DNA of 64,000 nucleotides from UBA4416 sp040386075 (GTDB lineage Bacteria; Bacteroidota; Bacteroidia; B-17B0; Aurantibacillaceae), in NCBI GenBank assembly GCA_040386075.1, contig JAZKGE010000047.1, positions 27,558-91,557 of the forward strand, written 5' to 3'. Positions 9,572 to 18,803 of this stretch are shown here, in pieces (positions within the stretch are counted from its first letter, which is position 1; each line of letters opens with the position of its first letter). Made by a program: the position numbers and the translations under genes. Below the pieces are notes generated by a model. It had not been told where the DNA came from. It saw only the letters and a program-made list of their open reading frames with translations, and did not search any database.

Positions 9572-12500
9572 CTACATATTCCTTCTATACTGTCCGCCCA
9601 CTTCAAATAAAGCTTTGGTGATCTGTCCCAACGACATATATTTTACGGCATCCATTAACTCATCAAAAATATTTTGATTTTGGACAGCTGCGTGTTGTAG
9701 TTTTTTCACACACTCGTCATGTTCTGCTTTATGCGTTTTATGTAACTCAGCTAGCATCGTAATTTGATACTCTTTTTCTTCGGAAGTTGAACGAATTACT
9801 TCTTTAGGAATAATGGTTGGGCTTCCTTTACTTGACAAGAATGTATTCACACCAATGATAGGATACTCACCTGTGTGTTTCAATGTTTCATAGTATAAAC
9901 TTTCTTCCTGTATCTGTCCACGCTGATACATGGTTTCCATGGCACCCAATACACCACCACGTTCAGAGATACGATCAAATTCCGTTAATACGGCTTCTTC
10001 AACCAAATCAGTTAATTCTTCAATGATGAAAGAACCTTGCAATGGATTTTCATTTTTAGCCAATCCTAATTCGCGGTTAATGATCAACTGAATGGCCATT
10101 GCTCTACGAACAGATTCCTCAGTAGGCGTTGTAATAGCTTCATCATAAGCATTTGTATGCAATGAATTACAGTTATCGTAAATAGCGTATAAGGCCTGTA
10201 AGGTTGTACGGATATCATTAAAATCAATTTCCTGAGCGTGTAACGAACGGCCTGAAGTTTGAATATGATACTTCAACATCTGACTTCTTTCGTTTCCACC
10301 GTAACGTAATTTCATGGCTTTACTCCAGATACGACGGCTCACACGGCCAATCACAGAATACTCTGGATCGATACCGTTGCTGAAGAAGAATGATAAATTT
10401 GGCGCAAAATCATCAATGTTCATTCCGCGACTTAAATAATATTCTACAAACGTAAATCCGTTTGCAAGGGTAAACGCCAGCTGCGAAATAGGATTAGCAC
10501 CTGCTTCCGCAATGTGATACCCACTGATAGATACTGAATAAAAGTTACGTACTTTTTTGTCAATGAAATATTGTTGTACATCACCCATCACACGTAAGCT
10601 GAACTCTGTACTAAAAATACAGGTATTTTGTGCCTGATCTTCTTTTAAAATATCTGCTTGTACTGTTCCACGAACCTGTGATAAGGTTGTTGCTTTTATT
10701 TTTTCATATACATCTTTTGGCAAAACCATGTCGCCGGTAACACCCAACAACATTAAACCTAAGCCATTGTTACCATCAGGTAGTTCTCCCTGGTAAGTCG
10801 GGCGAACCGTTCCTTTGGCTTTGTAGATGTCTGCTATTTTCTTTTCAACTTCTTTCTCTAATTTATTTTCTTTGATATAAATTTCACATTGCTGATCAAT
10901 TGCTGCATTCATAAAGAAAGCTGCTAAAGTTGGTGCGGGTCCGTTAATGGTCATCGACACCGATGTTTTGGGATCCGCTAAATTAAAGCCGCTGTATAAT
11001 TTTTTAGCATCATCCAAACAAGCAATACTTACGCCACTATTTCCAACTTTACCGTAAATATCGGGACGGTAATCAGGATCGTTACCATAAAGCGTTACAC
11101 TGTCAAACGCCGTACTTAAACGCGCTGCAGGCAATCCTTTGCTTACATAATGAAAACGTTTATTGGTTCTTTCAGGCCCGCCTTCTCCTGCAAACATACG
11201 CGTTGGGTCTTCTCCTTCACGCTTGAATGGATAGATACCGGCTGTGTATGGAAAATCTCCGGGAAAATTTTCCTGTAAATTCCATTTTAAAATATCGCCC
11301 CAGGATGTGTATTTTGGAGAAGCAATTTTTGGAATTTGTGTATGAGATAAAGATTCGTAATGATTTGCAATTTTTAAAACTTTATCACGTACTTTAAATT
11401 CATAAAATTCGGTGGTGAATAATTTTTTCTTTGCTTCCCATCCTTCGATCACTAATAAATTACGAGGATCCAGATCCAGCTTTGTTTTTTCAAACGCTTC
11501 CTGTAATCCTTTGATCAAACGATCCTTATCATCCATTTTGGATTCAGAGATCGTTTCAATCGTTTTTTGGATGCCATATAATTTTTGCGCAACCTCTGCT
11601 TGTTGGTTTGCTTTTTTATCGTAGTTACGATTGTTTTCAGAGATCTCGGATAAGTAACGGGTTTTGGATGGAGGAATGATATAGATCTTTTCACTCATCT
11701 CTTCGGTGATAAAAAACTGGGATGCTAATGCATTGTTTCCTGTTTTCTCAACCATTTTATTCATCACCGCTTTATATAAACGGTTCATGCCAGGATCATT
11801 GAATTGAGAAGCGATCGTTCCGAATACCGGAATATCTTCATCAGCAATTTCCCATAGGTTATGATTGCGCTTGTATTGTTTTTTAACGTCGCGAATGGCA
11901 TCTAAAGCGCCACGTTTGTCAAACTTATTTAAAGCAATAATGTCAGCAAAATCCAACATGTCAATTTTCTCTAACTGTGTAGCTGCACCATACTCAGGCG
12001 TCATCACATACAAACTCATGTTAGAGTGTTCGATGATCTCGGTATCACTTTGACCAATGCCGGAAGTTTCTAAAATGATCAGATCAAAGTTTGCAGCTTT
12101 ACAAATATTAACTGCATCCTGCACATATTTACTTAGAGCTAAGTTACTCTGACGGGTTGCTAACGAACGCATATACACACGGTCATTCTTGATAGCATTC
12201 ATGCGAATTCTATCCCCTAACAAAGCACCACCTGTTTTACGTTTGGATGGGTCAACTGAAATGATCGCAATTTTTTTATCCTTAAAATCAATTAAAAATC
12301 GGCGAACCAGTTCATCCACCAGGCTCGATTTTCCTGAGCCACCGGTACCGGTAATTCCTAAAACAGGGGTTTCAGATTTCTCTGATTTTGCTTTTAACTC
12401 ATTTAATAAGCCAATATTTTCTTCGTTAAAATTCTCTGCTGCTGAAATAATTCTTGCTATCGATTTGTAATCTCTATCAGCAATTTTATCAACATCGTTT

Positions 12501-12952
12501 TTAATATTTGTTCCTGTAGCGTAATCACACTGGCGTAACAGATCATTTATCATTCCCTGTAATCCCAAAGAACGGCCATCATCAGGCGAATAAATTTTAG
12601 TGATCCCGTAAGCATGTAATTCATCGATCTCTGTAGGTAAAATTACACCGCCGCCGCCGCCAAATAATTTGATATGCTCACAGCCCTGCTCTTTCAACAG
12701 ATCGTACATGTATTTAAAATATTCCACATGTCCGCCCTGGTAACTGGTAACAGCGATAGCATTGGCGTCCTCCTGAATGGCACAATTAACAACTTCCTGT
12801 GCACTTCTATCGTGGCCAAGGTGAATAACCTCTGCTCCACTTGATTGAATGATCCGGCGCATGATATTGATAGCAGCATCATGGCCGTCGAACAAAGCGG
12901 CAGCGGTTACAATACGTATTTTATGAGTTGATTGATATGGTGTAGTTTCCAT
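9572..12952 (-). CDS. icmF: Fused isobutyryl-CoA mutase (IcmF)
   Basis: The single 1126-residue chain holds three parts. Residues about 10-145 are a cobalamin-binding domain with FDGHDAAINIMRR, where His24 is the expected cobalt ligand. Residues about 195-420 are a MeaB/ArgK-type GTPase with Walker A at 199-209 (GITGTGGSGKS). Residues about 560-1120 are the acyl-CoA mutase barrel, including NGPAPTLAAFFMNAAIDQQ and SISGYHIAEAGANP. This order is characteristic of IcmF, which interconverts isobutyryl-CoA and n-butyryl-CoA with adenosylcobalamin; the GTPase serves as a built-in chaperone for cofactor loading. Methylmalonyl-CoA mutase lacks the internal GTPase. Substrate specificity (isobutyryl or isovaleryl/pivalyl) cannot be fixed here. 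Confidence 0.93.
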   Translation of the reverse strand: METTPYQSTHKIRIVTAAALFDGHDAAINIMRRIIQSSGAEVIHLGHDRSAQEVVNCAIQEDANAIAVTSYQGGHVEYFKYMYDLLKEQGCEHIKLFGGGGGVILPTEIDELHAYGITKIYSPDDGRSLGLQGMINDLLRQCDYATGTNIKNDVDKIADRDYKSIARIISAAENFNEENIGLLNELKAKSEKSETPVLGITGTGGSGKSSLVDELVRRFLIDFKDKKIAIISVDPSKRKTGGALLGDRIRMNAIKNDRVYMRSLATRQSNLALSKYVQDAVNICKAANFDLIILETSGIGQSDTEIIEHSNMSLYVMTPEYGAATQLEKIDMLDFADIIALNKFDKRGALDAIRDVKKQYKRNHNLWEIADEDIPVFGTIASQFNDPGMNRLYKAVMNKMVEKTGNNALASQFFITEEMSEKIYIIPPSKTRYLSEISENNRNYDKKANQQAEVAQKLYGIQKTIETISESKMDDKDRLIKGLQEAFEKTKLDLDPRNLLVIEGWEAKKKLFTTEFYEFKVRDKVLKIANHYESLSHTQIPKIASPKYTSWGDILKWNLQENFPGDFPYTAGIYPFKREGEDPTRMFAGEGGPERTNKRFHYVSKGLPAARLSTAFDSVTLYGNDPDYRPDIYGKVGNSGVSIACLDDAKKLYSGFNLADPKTSVSMTINGPAPTLAAFFMNAAIDQQCEIYIKENKLEKEVEKKIADIYKAKGTVRPTYQGELPDGNNGLGLMLLGVTGDMVLPKDVYEKIKATTLSQVRGTVQADILKEDQAQNTCIFSTEFSLRVMGDVQQYFIDKKVRNFYSVSISGYHIAEAGANPISQLAFTLANGFTFVEYYLSRGMNIDDFAPNLSFFFSNGIDPEYSVIGRVSRRIWSKAMKLRYGGNERSQMLKYHIQTSGRSLHAQEIDFNDIRTTLQALYAIYDNCNSLHTNAYDEAITTPTEESVRRAMAIQLIINRELGLAKNENPLQGSFIIEELTDLVEEAVLTEFDRISERGGVLGAMETMYQRGQIQEESLYYETLKHTGEYPIIGVNTFLSSKGSPTIIPKEVIRSTSEEKEYQITMLAELHKTHKAEHDECVKKLQHAAVQNQNIFDELMDAVKYMSLGQITKALFEVGGQYRRNM

Positions 12953-13035
12953 GGGAAAAAGTAATTTTAAATAGAGTTGACTAATATAATAGTTTTTCCT
13001 GTTTTGGGAGAAAAATTAGTCGATTTAGAGGAAAT

Positions 13036-13383
13036 TTATCTCGAAGTACGGAGCTTTTTGGCAAGGATCTTTCCGTAGTAAATACCAACAAAAATAAACC
13101 CCAAACCAAAGGGAATGGCCGCCAAATGCTTGTAGCTTTCGTCTGTATAAAACTCGATGCACATCCAGTAAGAATTGGCACAGATCCAGCATAAAACCGC
13201 GAGGTTCAGGTAAATATCCATTGTTTTGCGGCTAACATATACAATAAGTACAGCAATAAAAACCGTAGGAATCACCATGATAATTCCCAGCAATTTAAGC
13301 TTTAACATCCAACAACTGTCTTTGATCAACCAAAATACAATGTGCAGGTTCTCATGCTTCTTTATGTTTTCCAATGGTTCCAA
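13036..13383 (-). CDS. Small membrane protein of unknown function
   Basis: The frame gives 115 residues with about three hydrophobic helices (KLLGIIMVIPTVFIAVLIVYV, LNLAVLCWICANSYWM, AAIPFGLGFIFVGIYYG) and a basic C-terminus (KILAKKLRTSR), as in a small inner-membrane protein. The start at 13383 is TTG. No ATG exists in frame nearby, so the exact N-terminus is uncertain. I recognise no family. It sits 83 bp upstream of icmF on the same strand. Confidence 0.6.
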   Translation of the reverse strand: MEPLENIKKHENLHIVFWLIKDSCWMLKLKLLGIIMVIPTVFIAVLIVYVSRKTMDIYLNLAVLCWICANSYWMCIEFYTDESYKHLAAIPFGLGFIFVGIYYGKILAKKLRTSR

Positions 13384-13462
13384 ATCAGGGTTTAAAAATA
13401 AGCTTTTTAGTCAAATTTCATAAGAAAATGATTAACCAAATAGCTGTTTTAAAAAGGGGTTT

Positions 13463-13598
13463 AACCACATAGATACATAGCGAACATAGATTCCAAAGGA
13501 TTTAGAGAAGCTTCGCTTTCACACAGCTAACTATGTGTAAAAACATGTTTTCTATCCTACACTTTTAACATTATAGTTTTCTATGTTCCTATGTGGTT
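13463..13598. repeat. Intergenic inverted repeat (AACCACATAG family)
   Basis: The left arm AACCACATAGATACATAG (13463-13480) and the right arm CTATGTTCCTATGTGGTT (13581-13598) are inverted copies with two mismatches. They flank about 100 bp that contain a further CTATGTGT element. Similar small palindromic spacers are dispersed in Bacteroidota genomes. It lies between the divergent membrane-protein and M16 genes and holds no reading frame. The rest of the 13384-13668 gap is AT-rich with no convincing promoter. Confidence 0.7.
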
Positions 13599-13668
13599 AT
13601 TTTACAAAAGCCTTCATGTATTGGAGGCTTTTTAGTATCTTTAAGTCTAATTTAGTTCTGAAAAATTT

Positions 13669-14910
13669 ATGATCCAATTCGAAAAATTTAAACTTAAAAA
13701 TAATCTCACTGTTATTGTTCACCAGGATAAAAGCACACCTATGGCCTGCATTAATATCATCTATGATGTTGGTGCCCGTGATGAAGATGAGAACAAGACC
13801 GGTTTTGCCCATTTATTTGAACATTTGATGTTTGGTGGTAGTGTTAATATTCCTAATTATGATGAGCCATTACAATTGGTGGGTGGTGAAAACAATGCCT
13901 TTACTACCAACGATATTACCAATTACTATTGCACCGTTCCTGCAGAAAATTTAGAAACTGCTTTCTGGCTGGAAAGCGACCGCATGCTAAGCCTTGCTTT
14001 TGATACAAAAAGCTTAGAGGTGCAACGCAGTGTGGTTATTGAAGAGTTCAAGCAGCGTTACCTGAATCAGCCTTACGGCGATGTTTGGTTACTGTTACGC
14101 CCGTTAATTTACAATGTTCATCCCTACAAATGGGCTACCATTGGCAAAGAGATCAAACATATTGAAGATGCCACCATGGGAGATGTGAAAGCGTTTTTCA
14201 AGGAGCATTACAACCCAAGTAATGCTGTGCTGGTTGTTGCAGGAGATGTGGAACTGGATCATGTGAAAGGCTTATGTGAAAAATGGTTTGAACCAATTGA
14301 TGCAGGCATGAAGCCAAAACGTAATTTACCGGTTGAACCTGAACAAACAGAATACAGAAGCTTAACCGTAGAACGCGATGTGCCGATTAGTAGTATTTAT
14401 AGGGCCTATCGCATGTGTTCCAGAATAGATCCTGAATACCATACGATTGATATGATCTCTGATATTATGTCGCGAGGTAACTCATCGCGCTTATACAAAA
14501 ATCTGATCAAGGACAAACAATTATTCAGCGACATCAATGCCTATGTGATGGGCGATTTTGATAAAGGATTATTTGTGATCTCCGGAAAAATAAATGATGG
14601 TGTAAGCATTGAAGAAGCCGAGGCAGGTATTGATGCGGAAATTGCTAAAATGCAAAATGAACTGGTAAGTGAAGAAGAATTGCAAAAATGTAAGAACAAA
14701 ATAGAATCAACCGTAACTTACAGCGAAGCAGATGTATTGAATAAAGCTACCAACCTTGCCATTTCGGAACTATTGGGAGATGCCGACCTAATCAATAAAG
14801 AAATTGAGAATTACCATAAAGTAACAGCGGAAGGAATCAGGGAGCAGTCGAAAAAAATCTTGAGAAAAACGAATTGTAGTACTTTGTTTTATTTAAAGAA
14901 AAAGGCCTAA
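13669..14910 (+). CDS. M16 family zinc metallopeptidase
   Basis: The 413-residue protein carries the inverted zinc motif HxxEH at His48-Glu51-His52 (HLFEHLMFGG) and the downstream acidic ligand region VVIEEF (Glu125/126). It is therefore predicted to be a catalytically competent pitrilysin/processing-peptidase-type enzyme. The length fits one full M16 unit (an active N-terminal half and an M16C half). No signal peptide is visible, which is unlike many M16 proteins of Bacteroidota that are periplasmic. Many relatives work with a catalytically inactive M16 partner encoded next to them, and none is present here. The downstream gap is filled by a dispersed repeat. Confidence 0.93.
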   Translation: MIQFEKFKLKNNLTVIVHQDKSTPMACINIIYDVGARDEDENKTGFAHLFEHLMFGGSVNIPNYDEPLQLVGGENNAFTTNDITNYYCTVPAENLETAFWLESDRMLSLAFDTKSLEVQRSVVIEEFKQRYLNQPYGDVWLLLRPLIYNVHPYKWATIGKEIKHIEDATMGDVKAFFKEHYNPSNAVLVVAGDVELDHVKGLCEKWFEPIDAGMKPKRNLPVEPEQTEYRSLTVERDVPISSIYRAYRMCSRIDPEYHTIDMISDIMSRGNSSRLYKNLIKDKQLFSDINAYVMGDFDKGLFVISGKINDGVSIEEAEAGIDAEIAKMQNELVSEEELQKCKNKIESTVTYSEADVLNKATNLAISELLGDADLINKEIENYHKVTAEGIREQSKKILRKTNCSTLFYLKKKA

Positions 14911-15006
14911 CCGCGAAGAACGCAAAGATATTGCGCAAAGAAAAAAGAGAAGATATATTAAACTCCGTGCGCTTTGCGTAAAAACTCTGCGAACTCTGCG
15001 GTTAAA
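14909..15006. repeat. Intergenic inverted repeat (AACCGCGAAG / CTCTGCGGTT family)
   Basis: The repeat starts in the stop codon of the M16 gene. AACCGCGAAGAACGCAAAG on the left is mirrored by CTTTGCGT...GAACTCTGCGGTT on the right, with GCGCAAAG copies inside. It has the same size and plan as the 13463-13598 repeat but a different sequence, so it looks like a second family of small palindromic elements. Confidence 0.7.
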
Positions 15007-15017
15007 AACATAAAAAA

Positions 15018-15971
15018 ATGACCATCGCCGAAATATCACATAGACTCAATCACCTTCAGTTCAATTCTGACGTGATCAATTTATATGATGAACCTCATCG
15101 TTTTTATCACACGCTTGCTCATATCGAAGATGTGCTCAAGCAATTGCATGATACTGATCTGCTAAAACATGATGAACTGTTTTTAGCCGCGGTTTTTCAT
15201 GATATAGTGTATGACCCAAAATCTAAAACCAACGAAGAGGATTCGGCTGAATATTTTCTGCATCAGGCTAAATCATCGGGCTTAAGCAGCGATCAGAAAA
15301 ATCACATCAAACAATTAATTTTAGATACAAAAAGCCATAAACCTACAGTTCAATTTTCAGAAGAATTAATTAAGGCGGATCTTTCTATCTTTAATGCATC
15401 ATTTGATAAATTGATCGTATACGAGCAACAGATCTTTAAAGAATTTCAGTTCGTTGATTATAAAGAGTACAAACCAAAACGTATTGAGTTCTTAACCCAT
15501 TTTAATACACAAGGCAAGTTAACCCCTCTCATAGATTACGTGAAAGCCGTTCAACCTCATATTGGTGTATTTGCCGGAAGCTTTAACCCTTTTCACAAAG
15601 GGCATTATAATGTGTTACAAAAAGCAGAAAAATTGTTTGATAAAGTGATCATTGCCTTTGGTAAAAATCCGGATAAAACAGAAAGAACCTGGCCGGTTCC
15701 TAAAACCATTACCAATCGTCAGCATACTGAATACAATGGATTATTGACCGACCACATTGACTCTTTTGGCTACGATGTAACGGTGGTAAGGGGTTTAAGA
15801 AACTCAACCGATTTTCAGTACGAACAGAATCAATACAGATACATACAGGAATTAAAACCGGATATCAGGATCGTGAATATATTTTGTGATAAAGAGTTTG
15901 AACATATTAGCTCTTCAGGCATCAGAACGCTCGAAAAATACAACAAACACCATAATTATTTATTGGATTAA
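15018..15971 (+). CDS. HD-type phosphohydrolase fused to phosphopantetheine adenylyltransferase-like domain
   Basis: Residues 1 to about 175 match the COG4339-type HD superfamily: YHTLAH (His31, His35), FHDIVYD (His61-Asp62), NEEDSA and ADLSIF. Residues about 181-317 form a nucleotidyltransferase with the (H/T)xGH-type motif in GSFNPFHKGH (187-196). The VRGLRNSTDFQYE stretch is typical of CoaD, as is the late ISSSGIR element. CoaD transfers AMP from ATP to 4'-phosphopantetheine, the penultimate step of CoA synthesis. A normal CoaD is a free-standing protein of about 160 residues, so this fusion is unusual. It could be the cell's only CoaD or a side activity on a related nucleotide. The HD half would hydrolyse a phosphate ester of unknown identity. 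Confidence 0.85.
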   Translation: MTIAEISHRLNHLQFNSDVINLYDEPHRFYHTLAHIEDVLKQLHDTDLLKHDELFLAAVFHDIVYDPKSKTNEEDSAEYFLHQAKSSGLSSDQKNHIKQLILDTKSHKPTVQFSEELIKADLSIFNASFDKLIVYEQQIFKEFQFVDYKEYKPKRIEFLTHFNTQGKLTPLIDYVKAVQPHIGVFAGSFNPFHKGHYNVLQKAEKLFDKVIIAFGKNPDKTERTWPVPKTITNRQHTEYNGLLTDHIDSFGYDVTVVRGLRNSTDFQYEQNQYRYIQELKPDIRIVNIFCDKEFEHISSSGIRTLEKYNKHHNYLLD

Positions 15972-15988
15972 TAACTAAACAAAACACC

Positions 15989-18787
15989 ATGAGAACTTTT
16001 TTACAAACGATCTTATTTACACTGCTTACGTTTTCATTAACTGCACAAAAAATAGCGCAGACAGTAAACCCAGGCGCAATGATAAATAATTTTCTTCCAA
16101 AAACAATTATCATTAAAGTGAAACCGGCTTTTTCCAGTAAATGTTCCAACGACAGGATCGATCATGCGTTGTTTAATGCTTTAGCAACATCCATTGGCGC
16201 ACACAACCTGCATAAAAAATTTCCTATGGCCAAGTCACCGGAAGTGCCTTACAATTCAGCGGGTCAGGCATACGCAGATCTATCTCTGGTGTATGAGTTA
16301 AATTTTATTGCAGGTTTAACTTTAGAGAAAGCCATTAGTAAATTATCGTTATCAAATATCTTAGAGTATGCTGAACCACACTATGTTCCAACGATCAGTT
16401 ACATGCCAAACGATCCATTGGCAAATCCAGCCAATCAATATCATTTACTGAATATCAACACGTTTAACGCCTGGAATATCAACAAAGGTGACTCATCTAT
16501 TGTAATAGGAATTACAGACACAGGAAACGATTTTACCCATCCCGATCTTTTTAATAATGTGAAACGAAATTATGCTGATATAAATGATGGAATTGATAAT
16601 GACGGAGACGGTTACACTGATAATTATATGGGATGGGACCTAGGAGAAAATGATAAAGATGCGTCCTGGAATGCCAACGCTCACGGCGTGCATGTGAGTG
16701 GACTATCAAGCGCCAGTGCCGATAATAATTTAGGTGGTGCGGGAACAGGATTTCACTGTAAATTTTTACCCGTAAAAATAGCAGATGCCAGCGGTGCGTT
16801 AACACAAGCGTATGAAGGCATTGTATATGCAGCTGATCATGGTTGCCAGATCATTAACTGTTCATGGGGGGGCGGAGGATCAAGCCAGTTTGGACAGGAT
16901 GTGATAAATTATGCAACGATCAATAAAAATTGTTTAGTAGTGTGTGCTGCAGGAAATAACGGAGTTGACGGAGATTTTTTTCCGGCTGCTTATAATTATG
17001 TTCTATCAGTTGCAAATACTTCTCAGAATGATGCTAAATTCTCAAACTCAAACTACGGTTATATGGTTGATGTTTGTGCACCAGGCGACAATGTAAACTC
17101 TACCTGGCCCGGTAGTTTTTACATTACAACGTCTGGCACATCCATGTCATCTCCTGTAGTTGCAGGGGCAGCCGGTATTGTTAAAAATCACTTTCCTTCC
17201 TATAACGGATTGCAAGTTGGTGAACGTTTAAAAGTAACAGCCGATAATATTTACGCCGCCAATCCTTCGTTTATTAATAAACTGGGAACCGGCAGGATTA
17301 ATTTATACCGCGCCTTAACCGACCCTGCTTCGCCAAGTGTGGTCATGAGCAGTAAAACAGTAAGCGATCATAACGACCTGTCATTTATTAATGGCGACAC
17401 TTTATTTATTGCAGGAACTTTCATTAATTATTTAGATCCAACCTCTGCACTAAATGTAACCGTTACTCCCCTATCTGCTTATGCGGTAACCATTGATAAT
17501 ACAACCTCTTTGGGCGTTATCAATACGCTGGCAAGTGCAACAAATTCATTGGATCCATTTACGTTTAAACTAACGGGTGCTATTCCTATCAACCAGCCCA
17601 TTGATTTTGAGGTTACCATGAATGATGGAATTTATCAGGCTAAACAATTTTTTACGATATATATTAATGTAGATTACATAAACATTGAAGTAAATGATGT
17701 GAGCACAACCGCTACCAGTAAAGGGAAAATTGGTTACAACCAGGATACACAAACTCAAGGTTTAGGTTTTAAGTACAATAATACCGAACTGTTATATGAA
17801 GCAGGCTTAATGGTAGGTACTGATACCACTAAAGTTTCTGATTGTGTACGAGGTATTGGTCCATCCAATGTTGATTTTGGAACCATCAATCGTATTGCAT
17901 TACAGATCCCTTCTATATTATCTGATCATGATACCAAAGCTAAAATGAACGATAATTTATCGGTGAGTCCATTGAATATCCATATTGATCAAAATACTTA
18001 TGCCTGGGCAACTGTTCCTAATACACAATTTGTGATCTGGGAATATATTATTACTAATACACATGCCAGTGACACCCTTAAACACATGTATGCCGGCATT
18101 TTTGCCGATTGGGATATTGACGGTGGCACTTATGCACAAAACAGAAGTGCTTATGATGCCGCAACAAAAATGGGTTATAGTTACTATACTGCTACCGGTG
18201 GAAAATATGCCGGTATTAAACTACTCACCAACAGCGCTCCACCTAATTTTTATGCAGTGGATCATGTAAGCGGCGGAAACGGCGGATTGGATTTTAACAA
18301 TGGCGTAGATACAAAAGATAAATATTTAAGTATGTCGACTCAACGTTTAGCCGCAGGTGTAGCGGGTAATGGTGTTGATGTGATCAATGTGATGAGTAGC
18401 GGACCGTTCATGTTAGAACCCGGGCAATCCATAAGGGTAGCTTTTGCATTGGTTGGTGGAGATAGTTTACAAAACCTGATCAGCGGTGCTACCCAGGCAC
18501 AAATTAAATACGATGGCATGCCAACAGGTATAAACGAAGTTGTTTCGTTGGATTATACCTGGAGAATATTTCCAAATCCTGCGAAAAACAGCATTACCAT
18601 TTCGCAAACAGAGCCAGCCTTTAACAAATACGAAATTTATAGTTTGAATGGAAAACTGGTTGCTGAGAATAAAATTCAAAGCATTCTGCAAAAGGTTGAC
18701 CTGTCAGGCTATGCAGAGGGTATGTATATTGTGAAACTGATCGGTAATCAAAAGGTGGAGTTTAAGAAGATCGTGGTGGTTGAGTAA
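15989..18787 (+). CDS. T9SS-exported subtilisin-like serine protease (S8)
   Basis: The 932-residue protein has a signal peptide (MRTFLQTILFTLLTFSLTAQ) and a propeptide-like region to about residue 140. The S8 catalytic domain follows with Asp177 (ITDTGNDFTHPDL), His232 (AHGVHVSG), the oxyanion Asn in AAGNNG and Ser385 (TSGTSMSSPVVAG). Residues about 440-840 are beta-rich and unassigned. The last 75 residues are a type A T9SS sorting domain (FPNPAKNSITI, YEIYSLNGKLV, GMYIVKL). It is predicted to be exported and anchored to or released from the surface to degrade proteins. It starts 17 bp after the HD-PPAT gene. Confidence 0.93.
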   Translation: MRTFLQTILFTLLTFSLTAQKIAQTVNPGAMINNFLPKTIIIKVKPAFSSKCSNDRIDHALFNALATSIGAHNLHKKFPMAKSPEVPYNSAGQAYADLSLVYELNFIAGLTLEKAISKLSLSNILEYAEPHYVPTISYMPNDPLANPANQYHLLNINTFNAWNINKGDSSIVIGITDTGNDFTHPDLFNNVKRNYADINDGIDNDGDGYTDNYMGWDLGENDKDASWNANAHGVHVSGLSSASADNNLGGAGTGFHCKFLPVKIADASGALTQAYEGIVYAADHGCQIINCSWGGGGSSQFGQDVINYATINKNCLVVCAAGNNGVDGDFFPAAYNYVLSVANTSQNDAKFSNSNYGYMVDVCAPGDNVNSTWPGSFYITTSGTSMSSPVVAGAAGIVKNHFPSYNGLQVGERLKVTADNIYAANPSFINKLGTGRINLYRALTDPASPSVVMSSKTVSDHNDLSFINGDTLFIAGTFINYLDPTSALNVTVTPLSAYAVTIDNTTSLGVINTLASATNSLDPFTFKLTGAIPINQPIDFEVTMNDGIYQAKQFFTIYINVDYINIEVNDVSTTATSKGKIGYNQDTQTQGLGFKYNNTELLYEAGLMVGTDTTKVSDCVRGIGPSNVDFGTINRIALQIPSILSDHDTKAKMNDNLSVSPLNIHIDQNTYAWATVPNTQFVIWEYIITNTHASDTLKHMYAGIFADWDIDGGTYAQNRSAYDAATKMGYSYYTATGGKYAGIKLLTNSAPPNFYAVDHVSGGNGGLDFNNGVDTKDKYLSMSTQRLAAGVAGNGVDVINVMSSGPFMLEPGQSIRVAFALVGGDSLQNLISGATQAQIKYDGMPTGINEVVSLDYTWRIFPNPAKNSITISQTEPAFNKYEIYSLNGKLVAENKIQSILQKVDLSGYAEGMYIVKLIGNQKVEFKKIVVVE

Positions 18788-18803
18788 AACATTATAGGAA
18801 GGA

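Noticed and set aside
9572..12952. Methylmalonyl-CoA mutase
   Set aside because: The GTPase domain between the B12-binding and mutase domains in one chain is the IcmF arrangement, which MCM lacks.
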